Origin: Glebionis coronaria
Taxonomy: Eukaryota > Streptophyta > Magnoliopsida > Asterales > Asteraceae
Length of the DNA stretch: 64,000 bases
Reading direction: 5' to 3'
Assembly (NCBI GenBank): GCA_025667525.1
Contig: CM046878.1
Location: forward strand, 82,914,196-82,978,195
Below the pieces are notes generated by a model. That model searched no databases. It was given only the letters and a program-made list of their open reading frames with translations, and was not told where the DNA came from. This document shows, one piece after another, positions 43,996-54,075 of this stretch; the first letter of the stretch is position 1; each line of letters opens with the position of its first letter. The position numbers and the translations under genes are program-made.

Positions 43996-46900
43996 CAATG
44001 GTTATAGAGAAGTAGGTTGCCTAGTCACGTAGCCTAGTTTATAGCTTAAGGGTCCCTGTATATAGGCGTCATAGGAGTATGTGTGCATTTTATAATAATT
44101 GACGTGTTTGGATGTTATTTATTGCGATGTTTTGACTAGTATGAATTGAACCATAGTAAGTTCATACTTAGCCACATGCTATTTTCTTTTCGGGTTGTGA
44201 CTAGTGCGGGTTGAACCATAATCATCCACGCTAGTCATTGTCGTATTTTGCTTAAATTGTACATTATATTACATAATTGGGTACATGGTAGTTTCTATCT
44301 TTTGTTGGGTTATTTTATGTGCCCGAGAGATATTATTTTCTTTTGATGTTTAAGTCATGTTCCCTAAGAATCATGTGGTGGTTCGAGTTATTAGGAGTAG
44401 GTGGATATGAAGGGTTTTAAGTTGTTTCCACTTTTATGGGCGACATGACTTATAACTGATTATGTTTTCGTTTTGGATTTAGTCTAGGCTGTTTTAGCTA
44501 GACTATAGATTTCTGTATTCCAAGAGTTTTACTATGTTATTTTAATAGATGGAGTTTTGGACCTTATTGGTTATGTGGTTATGAGCTTATGTGAGTAGAT
44601 GGATTTATGTGTTATATGTTGTATTGATTCTTATAAGTGTCATCATAGGAGGGAGTGCATTGGGGAAAGGGTAATTGTATAAGTATGGTGTCCAACATAG
44701 TTATACAAGTACCACAACTTCAATGGGTTCTCAAGTATGATTGCATGAAAGAGGGTTAGTACATGCTTGTATATGATGAGATGTAGAATTTGGGTATGCG
44801 TATAATATACGGGTTTATGAAATGGCTGTCTATGAGATGGCTATTGTTCTTTTTGTGTTATATGTTTTGGGTTATAGTTGTGTTGTGTGATTATGGGGTC
44901 ACACGATATGGTTTGGTTTTAGAGGTGGGCTTTATGCCTTGTTGTGGCACGGTGAGATGGTGATTACTCGTATGGAAAAACGAGCGTATAAAGCGATTGA
45001 TTGACTTGACATGTATGATAACGAGTATGTTTGGGAGATTCGATAGGTATACATATGCGGATGTATTTATACTAATAGATGTTATGTTATGATTTACGGT
45101 CGTTCAGTAGTTATTATAACTTGAACGTACCTAGTACTCTCTTGTGTTTAAACAATTTATTAGAGCTCGAGTTTGGTGGAGTTTCAACGACGTTTTGAAT
45201 CTCTTGAAGTGTGTCTTGTAGCGTATTCTTTGAGTTTCGTATTTCACGTGTACGTTTTAAAATGGTGTTCTTGGTTTTAAGTCTATTGAAATAACTTGGG
45301 ATTTATTTTGGAATAATGAAATCTTTTGTGTTGGGTCTTACATTTCTTTTGGTCGGTATATATTGAGAAAAAGGGGGACTTGGAAATCTATTATAGGGTT
45401 AGATAGTTGGTTGTATTCGGTAAAATAAGGGTAAGGTGTTGGAGTCGTGTTTGAAACAAGGTGCAACAGAAGATTTTTTTTAAACAACACTTATTTATTT
45501 CAAATTCTAAAAGACTTTCTTTAAAATAAAGCGAAGTAAAATTTCTTTCTACTTACATAGTTTATGTAATTGGGTTTAACCGATTCACGTCATTTATAAT
45601 TATTAATACAAGGTTAAATTGATTTTATGAAGATTTCACATACAACTATATATTTCATTTAAAAGGATTGCATTAATCACTAAGTTTATTCTTTAGTTTT
45701 TTTAAACAACTCGTATAAAATTGTTTTGGTCGTAACTTGTTCGTTTTTAAAGCTTTTTGGGTGATTCAAAAGCCCAAAATTATGTACTCGGAACGTACTT
45801 TTCAAATATTCAGAATGTATAGTCATGGGAGGTCAGTATCTTGGCCGAAATTATTGTACAAGTGTCGGGTTAAAGGTTGAGTTTGAATAGTAGTTTATTT
45901 TTATGATTTGGGATGCACGGGATACCTAGTTTCTGAGTTGAGTTTTGAGTTCGTCAAGAGGGTTGTTTGTAGATTGTTTGAGTCACATAGATGTGGGAGG
46001 TAATAATAAATAAATAAATAAAAGGGATATATATTCTTTTGGAAAAGTCGATCTTTTGCACGGTTTAAATAATATGTCGTGGGGCGTAATATGTTGGGTT
46101 GCCATTGGGTGTTTCTTGGATTATTTTTCGTTGTCATGGGTCATTTTGAATTGATACACGTTTTGGGTTTGTGTTTTCTTTGAGTCTCATGGTTTTTGAC
46201 TTGTTTTAACTAGTGCACGTGAAATGTCGTTAGTTATTCGTGGGTTTGATTCGTTGATCGTATCTGGTGGATTCAGGATGTAGTTTTGGTTTCGTATTGT
46301 TCGGGAGCGTTGAGGTACTCATGTGAAAGACTTGGTTGCGCCTACACGCTTAAGTAGGTGCCCATGAGAGAACGGTCGGAATGCCCTTAGTGGGGAGGAA
46401 AGAAGTTCGTAGACGAACTAATGTGGTCATGAGGTCTCTTAGGAGTACAAAGGAGATGAATAGAGATTTGTGGGATACTAGCACAAGTAACGTGCCATAG
46501 AGAGTGTTGGAAGGGGATACAATACCTCAAAGGTATTTATGATTGTTCGTAGGGCATGTAAGTTTTCCGAAAATTTCCTGAAATTTAGTAGGTTTGCCTA
46601 TTATTGTAAGGTAGAACCATAAATAGAGCAAGTAGGAGAAGTGAGAGGAGTTGTAGTTAGTGCCTTTCCAAGGCAAATTGTTGATGGAATGATTTAAAAA
46701 AAACAAGAATTGTTAGAAATTGCAAGGAATGCAAGATAAAAGTTGAGTTGCTTAGTAGTAGATTGGATGTGGAAAGCGGTTGAGTGGTCTGATGAGAGGA
46801 AGTATTGGTTTTTTTTTAAATGCGTGTAGAATTTTGCAAGTAGAACGAGGTAGGAATTTATTTGTATTGCCGCTAAGAGAGGGTGCAAGGAGGACATAGT
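43996..46900 (+). other. chromovirus A leader and gag region, no coding signal
   Basis: About 2.9 kb after the primer site, where gag should be, has no ORF above about 80 codons and no zinc knuckle I could recognise. Either gag is lost or it is too eroded to see. Confidence 0.5.
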
Positions 46901-48841
46901 TGAAACTGCTAAGGATGTTGTACGAACGCTTTGGGTTTACGGTTATGCATTTGGCTTCGCCAAAGCACTAGCGGATTTCATGGAGTCAATGAAGCGAGTG
47001 TGCATGAACGTATATAAATGAGTTGTCATCGGGAGTATCGACGACATCTTGATCTACTCAAAGTCTAAGAAGGAGAGTGAGGCGAATTATGTGTTGGTTC
47101 TGGAGTGGAATTATACGTGAGATTTTCAAGTGTGAGTTTTAGTATTAAGTCTACCATGATGAGTAGTTAGAGATGATGGTATATCATGGAACCAGCAAGG
47201 GGCGAAGTGAAGAAGGATGAGGAAGCATTTTGGAGGCTGAAGAGGTGGATTGGATAATGAGCCGATCTTGGCATTATCGGAAGGACTGGATGAATTCGCG
47301 AAGCATGACGATACGTGGAGCAAGGATTTGGACGTGTACGAGAACGACAAGGAAATGCGATTGCTTATACGTTGCAGGAACTGAAGATTTGGAAGAACTG
47401 GATAGACTTAGTTAGTGGAGCTGGACTGTTATATCTGCCTAGAATGCTAGAGGCATTTGGTATACGAGACGTGGAGAATGATCTATACGGATCATGAACG
47501 TCTCCAACACATATTCAATCATCTTGATTGAACATTTGGCAAAGGTGATGGGTGGAGTTAATTGATGAAAGAAAATTACAAGGCCAAGTACCATCTGGGA
47601 AAGGCAAGCATGGTTGATGAGACATGGAATAAGAAGAATGAAGTGAAGCTGAGACGAACTTGAACTACATGGATGACGTATTAGGGTGGTTTGGATGAAG
47701 GATGTAGGTTGCACGAGTTGAGTTGTCTAAAGCAGAGAACGCGTAAACATGTATGTTGCGTGGCTTGGACAATCATATGAAGAAAAGGGACGTAGACTAT
47801 ACTTCCTACATAGATATGAGTAGCTTAGAAAGGGAAATGTAAGGACGAAGTTAGTGAAAGGGATACATAATGGGGTGGAGGAATAAGTACGACGAGAGTT
47901 TGGTGATAGTCGATAGACTGACTAATTCATCTCATATTTCAAGAGGAATGAGAAGTCACGTGGTTAAGAAGTTGGAAGGATTGCGTACGGATGTGATGGA
48001 ATAGAGGGTTTTGCGTAAAAGTTAGCCTAATATGTATGGAATGCCTTATGAAGGATTATGGCAAGGGAAGAAACGATGGGAAGCATCACATCGTGATGTA
48101 TGGTATGAGTTGAGGAAAAAGAAGGAAGTGTGTATAGAAGCGAAGCAAGAATAAAATAGGTCGAGATAGGAACCGAAGGTAAAACTTTGGTAGAGCCTAA
48201 TGAGTAGAATAAAGCACAACGCAGGCTAATACTGTCGTAGTGTGAAAAAAGAAATGGCACTGAACTATACTGATTGATTGGGAGGCTTAGTATCGATAAT
48301 CGAATGGATGAGGAGTTATAGGTGTAATGTGTCATAGGGACGAAGGGCTTGGTCTAACTGAGACAAGATGAGGAGCAATATGACCTTGAAGGTAAGACAT
48401 TGTGTAGGTATAAAGGAAGTGTGAGTATAAGAAAAAAAATCATGAAGAAAAGTGAGAAAGAAGTGTATAGGTGCTACTAATGAGCTATCCAAATTTAATG
48501 GAAGTAGTTGTAGCATGGGTTTGGATGGCAGTTGATAGACTAACTGAGATAACCATCCTTTTGATGATGTGTATAGATCATAAGTTGATTTGGATTGGAA
48601 GACCTAAGGGATACGTGAAAGACCGTCATAGGTCACTTTGTAAGGAAATTGGAATTTTAAGTAGTTTGGAGTACGGACTGAAGGGAGTTGATGAACATGA
48701 TTGGATATGAGTATATCCAGCTAACTGGGAAAAGGATAGGCAAGTGAGATATTTATACAACCTTAGGAGTTACACTGAGGGCATGAGTGATTGATTTAGA
48801 GGGAGTTAGGAAACTCATTAGCGATGGCTTAGTTTTCATAT
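46900..48841 (+). pseudogene. eroded chromovirus pol
   Basis: Fragments in several frames match gypsy pol motifs in the correct order: IDDILIYSKSKKE (RT active site, near 47040-47080), GRVRERQGNAIAYTLQELK (RNase H, near 47330-47390), YTDHERLQHIF (near 47490), KYHLGKASMVDE (RNase H end, near 47590), and VDRLTNSSHF-like text near 47910 and VDRLTE near 48530 (integrase). Stops and indels are too dense for any function. Confidence 0.65.
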
Positions 48842-49357
48842 AATTTGAAATAAGTATGATGGGTGAATTAACATATTTTCTTGGACTACAAATCAAACAG
48901 GGGGACAAGGGGATCTCAGTCTGTCAAGAAAAATACACCTGAGAAATACTTAAGAAATATGATATCTCTAAGTGTGCTTCAGTAAAGACTCCCATGGTTC
49001 CCCTAAACAACTTAGGTCCTGATCTTGCTGGTAAACCAGTCAATCAAACCTTATTCAGGGGAATGATTGGATCATTAATGTACCTAACTGCAACCAGGCC
49101 TGATATTCAGTTCTCAACAATCTTATGTGCAAGATATCAGGCTGATCCCAAAGAATCACATCTTACTGCTGCTAAATGAATCTTCAGGTACCTGAAGGGT
49201 AATCCCTCAGAAGGTCTATGGTATCCTCGTTGTTCAGGCTTCGATCTTAAAGGATACTCAGACTCGGACTATGCTGGCTGCAACATGGATAGAAAAAGTA
49301 TCTCAGGTGCATGTCAATTCCTTGGTGGCAAGCTAGTATGTTGGAGTGCAAAGAAAC
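48842..49357 (+). repeat. second copy of the SIRE pol flank (duplicate of 40923-41437)
   Basis: This 516-bp segment is nearly identical to the host SIRE copy directly left of chromovirus A, including the in-frame TGA (here 49178-49180) and the GAAAC end. It has one extra base where the left copy is frameshifted. It is followed by another A LTR. Its presence inside the nest indicates a duplication after A inserted. Confidence 0.92.
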
Positions 49358-49792
49358 TGTGACAACCCTGGTTTTGAGGTTCGTCACTTAGTTTTATTTT
49401 GTGCTAGTTACGTGTCTTTACGTGTTTATGTGCTTATTGGTGTGTATAGATTGTGGTTTGGATATCGTTTCCGGTACGGGGTACCTTGTGAGTGAAACGA
49501 TGTGAGATGATTTCATGTTCATGAGCTCACATGGTGGTGACTATGAAATGAGATGGTGATATTTAGTGGTTTTACGTATACGTATATGTATTATAGAAAA
49601 TCGGATTTTTACGATTTACGGTTTAGCATTTAGAGGTCTCGGAAGAGGTATTTAGTCACGGGAGTATTTTTCGGGATGGTTTTAAGTCATTTAGGACTTA
49701 AATATAAAGTTTATTTCAAAATTTGAGATTTTTTATAAAAGTGTATATTTTACGTCTTTTACGGTAAAACGCGTAAATTTGACTAGTTTTAC
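49358..49792 (+). repeat. chromovirus A second LTR, left piece
   Basis: Starts TGTGACAACCC after GAAAC and matches the first 435 bp of the LTR at 41438. It is interrupted at TTTAC by chromovirus B and continues at 60177. Confidence 0.9.
49788..49792 (+). repeat. target-site duplication TTTAC (left)
   Basis: TTTAC before chromovirus B, repeated at 60172-60176. Confidence 0.92.
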
Positions 49793-52247
49793 TGTAAAAC
49801 CCGTATTTAAATCGAGAATATAAATACGCGGTTTATATTAATACGCGGTTTATATTAATACGCGGGTTATTTTTATATTAATACGTAGAAATTATCAACG
49901 GAACAACGCGAGAAAATATTACAAGTAATATTTTATTACAAGTATTACTATAATACAAGTTTTTAAAAAAAAAAATATATATATATATATTATAAGGGCC
50001 GGTTTTGAAAAAAAAGAAAAAAAAAGGGACTTGGGCTTTAGCCCATTTGAGTTAGACAAAACAAGCGGGGACTCCCCTTTCTTTTCCATATCACACGAAC
50101 ACAAAAAAAAAGGAACAGATTAGGGTTTTTTTTTTTGGTTGGCCGCCGGGAAGAAAAAAAAAAAAAAAAAAAAAGGGGGTTCCGGTTATCCCTCCTAAAC
50201 CAAGGTAATCTTAGCTCTCTTCTTTTCCTACGTTATCATGTGTCTCGGGGGGTGTTTGTTCTCTACAGCCGCAACAAAAAAAAAAGAGAAACCCGAGACC
50301 TAGAGTCTCGAGGGTGTTTGGTTTGTGCAGCCGCAACAAGTAAGGGGTGTCGGGTTTGTTTACATAAGGAGAACCGAGACCATAAGGTCTCGGTGTGTTG
50401 CTGCACGACCCAGCCGAGACCACAGCCGGTCTCGGTGGTTCTTTTCTTTCCAGACCCGAGCCACAAATCATAAGGGTGCGTTTGGTTGTAAAACAGAACA
50501 AGCGGGGGAAACTGTGATTTAGAACAGTGGGAACTAGGTACTTAGGCAGTGGGAAAAATGGACAGAAAATCAAGGTATTTTGTAAACATTAGCGACAGTT
50601 TAGCGACAGTTTTTCTGTCGCAAAACTGTTAGGATTTAGGCAGTTTTTTTTTTAAAGAAGCAGCTTTAGCGACAGTTTTTGGTGACACAGAATTTCTGTC
50701 ACTATTTATTGCGGACAGATTTTGTGTATATGTTAATTTTGTTAGTCGGTAAGCTCGGGACGTTTGTATAAACTATAAAATGAATACTTTATGTTATACC
50801 TTTTTGTTTTAAGTTAAATTGTTTTATAAATATGAAATATTTATATATTTTAAGTGTATTAAATTAAGTTAATTCTTAAATGTTTAAAAAGGGTATATTT
50901 TTAGGAAACGAATTAAACTACTTGAGAACTTTCTAAATTAAGAAACTTCTATTTTTAGCGGGATACTTATTATAGAAATACTTATCGCCAGAAATACGTT
51001 TTACGTAGCTATTAGTAGAACGTTAATACATTAAAAGGAATTATTATAAGACCGGATTTAGCCGTTAATATGCGTATGAGATTTCAGAAATAAATAAATA
51101 AGAAACCAAATAGATCAGTAAAATTTAATAGCGGATATCAGTTAACTTATTCGCGTCCTTTATTTATGTAGCACGCGTGAAGTCCGAGTAGTATTCGTTC
51201 AGTCTTCCATTCAGTCAGTTACTGGACTAGAGGTACGAATTTCCCGTCCTTTCAGTAAGGACTTCCTTTCTTATGCATGATTAGGATTCCCCGTCTGCAG
51301 CCAAATGTTTTTCCCCAGTATATGTTTAGAGTTATCATAAATCATGTTTATAATAAAATAAATTGCCTGAGCGTTATATACAAGCATGATTAGTTTATGT
51401 ACTAGTTACAGAGGTACCGTAACCACGACACTAGAGGCACCGGTGTCGTGACTCACATGCAGGAGAGTGATATCCTGCATCGTCCCACTCAGCTCAGCTT
51501 GGCCATTTTTATCAGTTTATTATTGGGGCGTATGGATGCATCCTAGGCTATAGTTTACAGTTTAGCAGGTGAATGTGGTGTGTGCCCTACATCCTTCACA
51601 TTGGAGCTGATCCCTCCACCCAGCACAGTTATTTAGAGGTCACCCCTCTATAGCATGACGAGGACACCCCTCTATGTATTCATGCAGCAGTTGATTTAGT
51701 TCATGACCTATATAAGCTCTTGGCAAACTAAAATACAGAAAATGCATGTTTCCAGAATTAATAAGTTATATTTCAGTTTCAGTATATATGAAAAGGTTTA
51801 TCAGATTTCACGCAGAGTTGTACCACGTGTCATATCAGTCTTATAGTTTCATTGGAGTCTTCTATTCCATTACTTTCAGTACATCCTATTCATGTTATAT
51901 CCGTCCACTGAGCGTTATGCTCAGCCGTAGTTTCCTTTCATGTTTCCAAACGGCAGGTACACAGGGACGATCTTAGGACTGCTAAGAGAGTACGTGCATT
52001 GGATGGAAGCTATCCAGACTCCTTATTTTTATGCATACATTACATTACATCTCTTTGGTTGTTGGACATTGTTTCGTCCTTTTTCTTTCAGTACTTAGTC
52101 TTTATATTTTGGAGCTTATGTTGGACTACCGATGTTTGATTCCGGTATTTTCCGTATGGTCATTTAATGTTTGATACATTGCCTTGCATGCTTTGATGAC
52201 ACGCCATAAGTACACGTAACGGTCCATTTTCCAAGTGGGGTGTTACA
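49793..52247 (+). repeat. chromovirus B 5' LTR (2,455 bp)
   Basis: Bounded by TTTAC and the primer site. It contains a TATATAT...TATAAG stretch near 49976-49996, a poly(A)/poly(T)-rich leader, three short hairpins sharing a CCGAGACC/GGTCTCGG stem (50294-50435), and a perfect GCGACAG/CTGTCGC hairpin (50603-50621). Confidence 0.93.
50294..50435 (+). promoter_or_regulatory. three hairpins with a shared GAGACC stem in LTR B
   Basis: Inverted repeats at 50294-50310 (CGAGAC/GTCTCG, loop CTAGA), 50373-50394 (ACCGAGACC/GGTCTCGGT, loop ATAA) and 50414-50435 (CCGAGACC/GGTCTCGG, loop ACAGCC). The same three occur in the 3' LTR near 58222-58362, the second slightly weakened by a C-to-T change. If transcribed they would form stem-loops in the RNA leader. 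A role in dimerisation, packaging or translation is possible but inferred. Confidence 0.6.
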
Positions 52248-52251
52248 ATTA

Positions 52252-52262
52252 TGGTATCAGAG
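52252..52262 (+). other. primer binding site of chromovirus B
   Basis: TGGTATCAGAG, 4 bp after the LTR end, an initiator tRNA-Met-type site. Confidence 0.85.
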
Positions 52263-52712
52263 AGCAAGGTTCGACCTGTAGGCTCTAAAATTTGACCTGT
52301 GACTAGTGGGTAGTCACCTAGAACTCCCTATATTTTGGCGTCGTTATCTTCCATGCTACTCATGAATTTTATCAGTCGGATTTTCAAAATTTTGATTAAG
52401 TAAACGGTTAGTACAGGACTGGCCATACTTAATCGCATGTGTTTTCAGCGAACATTTCGTTTTGGTGAACTGACCATAGGCGTTCACCCTTGCCGTTTAA
52501 ATTTTGTATGGATGAACTGACCATAGGCGTTCATCCTTACTCATGTCAGATTTATGTTTCAGTAAGTTGTCATTTTGTGAACTGACCTTAGGCGTTCACC
52601 AGTGTTTCATGTCATATTTTGTTAGCTATACCTTTGTAAACTACACTAAGCATATTCAGATATATTACCCCAGATTTTAGCAGTTTTATCAACTTATCCT
52701 CTTTTGTTTCAG

Positions 52713-54075
52713 ATGCCACCCAGACGCGAAACCGAGAATGATCCTAACGCAGCTGCTATTGCTGCTGCTGTTCAGGCTGCTATACAGGCCATGTTACCTC
52801 AAATTCGTGATGAGATCCGAGCAGAATATCAGAATGGACCTCAGCAGAATAACAACCCTCCTGCTCCACCACCTGCCACTTTACCCGCTTGGCTGGATCT
52901 GTTTAACAAGCAGAAACCCCGACTATTTGAGCAGACTGTAGCTTCCACTGACGCTGAAGACTGGATCTACCATATAGAGAAATTTTTTGGAGCTATGGGT
53001 TGTGGTGATGTTTTCAGAGTTAGGCTTGCAGTTTACAAGCTGGAGGGTCCTGCCCTGCATTGGTGGAGGTCTCAGAAACTGTCCAATGGGGGGGATGCTT
53101 GGGAGCTTGCATTGACCTGGGCACGTTTCAAGACGATGTTCTATGACCAGTTTTTCCCGCATGCGGAGCAAGCTAAGATGAAGAGGGACTTCCACGTTAT
53201 TCGCCAGAATCATGGCGAAAACAGTATAGAGTTCATGCACCGATACCTCAGGATGGCTGGATTCGTAGGGGAGGCTGCGGGTACCGTAGAGGAGCAAGCG
53301 AAGCAATTTCGCTGGGCTCTTCACTCTAGGACTGCAGATAGACTGATGAGTGCCACATTCACTAATGTGTCACAAGTAGCTAATGCAGCTCGGGATGTCG
53401 AGATGCTTTTCGAGAGAGATGAGCTCGAAAATGTAGAGCGTCCGGAGAAGAGGTACATCTCACCCAACAGACTTAAATAATTTAGCCCCATTATTGCTTG
53501 TCAACTTATGTTATTATAATCTTACAGACACAGAGGAGGAGACCGATCCCAATCGGCTACTCCGCATCAGAACTACAGGAACCACGGTCAGTCATATGAC
53601 CGTAATCGGTCAGATAAGAGGAACGGCGGTGATAATTACCGCGGCAGCTCCAACTCCTCTGGCAGCTACAGGTGAGTCTTTAAGCTCCAGAAATACTAAA
53701 CTATCGTGTAAAACAGATCTTAAATTTATTTGTAAATTCCAACAGAGATGCTGGACAGGGGCGTGACCAAAACAACAGGGGTCAGCAGGTTACCCGACCG
53801 GCAAATTCTGGTAATTTTAATTTCAGTCAGACAGCTTTATTTCAGGTTAAGATATCAAAATCGTGACACGTGTTTTTCATCATAAATCAGGTTCTCAGCA
53901 AACCAGAGCTGCTTCTGTCGTGTACACTTATCCCACTTGCGTCACATGTGGAAAGAAGCACACGGGACCGTGCCGTCGTGGTACGAGTGGTTGCTTCCAA
54001 TGTGGTCAGCCGGGCCATCTGAAGAGGGATTGCAAGAGCGGGAATGCTGCTGGTACTTCAGGCCAGACTCCTTAG
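52713..54075 (+). CDS. chromovirus B Gag, four exons
   Basis: ATG at 52713 (ATGCCACCCAGACGC). The Gag core is visible: DAEDWIYHIEKFF, ALHWWRSQK, FKTMFYDQFFP, EFMHRYLRMAGF. After residue about 246 the frame runs into a stop at 53480. Three GT-AG introns restore a continuous frame: 53453-53527 (75 bp), 53672-53745 (74 bp) and 53811-53890 (80 bp). Each is AT-rich with in-frame stops, and exons are 740, 144, 65 and 185 bp. Exons 2-3 are the basic Gly/Asn/Arg linker. Exon 4 carries CFQCGQPGHLKRDC (CCHC zinc knuckle). The total is about 377 residues, ending in TAG directly before the pol ATG. An unspliced RNA would give only a truncated Gag without the zinc knuckle. Confidence 0.8.
53453..53527 (+). 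other. predicted intron 1 of chromovirus B gag
   Basis: Donor AAGAG|GTACAT and acceptor CTTACAG|ACAC, phase 2, 75 bp, T-rich, containing a stop in the gag frame (53478-53480). Confidence 0.75.
53672..53745 (+). other. predicted intron 2 of chromovirus B gag
   Basis: Donor TACAG|GTGAGT (near-consensus) and acceptor CCAACAG|AGATG, phase 2, 74 bp, AT-rich. Confidence 0.82.
53811..53890 (+). other. predicted intron 3 of chromovirus B gag
   Basis: Donor TTCTG|GTAATT and acceptor AAATCAG|GTTCTC, phase 1, 80 bp. A donor at 53846 (TTCAG|GTTAAG) was rejected because it breaks the frame into the zinc knuckle. Confidence 0.72.

Larger units (their letters stand above)
41438..48841 (+). mobile_element. 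chromovirus A (Tekay/Del-like), 5' LTR plus decayed internal region, 3'-truncated
   Basis: A 2,543-bp LTR with TGTAACA...TGTTACA ends is followed by a TGGTATCAGAGA primer site (43984-43995), then about 4.8 kb with only fragments of gypsy pol. At 48841 the sequence switches abruptly to a second copy of the surrounding SIRE pol, so this copy lacks its 3' LTR. TGTAACA ends with this primer site are usual for Tekay/Del chromoviruses. Confidence 0.8.

Noticed and set aside
47126..48516. several 60-100 codon ORFs on the - strand
   Set aside because: They lie opposite fragments of eroded chromovirus pol and show no motif of their own.
50135..50573. overlapping 110-120 codon ORFs in LTR B on both strands
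   Set aside because: They span homopolymer runs and the hairpin cluster, change with run length between the two LTRs, and have no known motif.
53846..53890. 45-bp alternative intron 3 in chromovirus B gag
   Set aside because: Has GT-AG ends, but joins out of frame with the zinc knuckle and is shorter than plant introns normally are; the 80-bp version fits.
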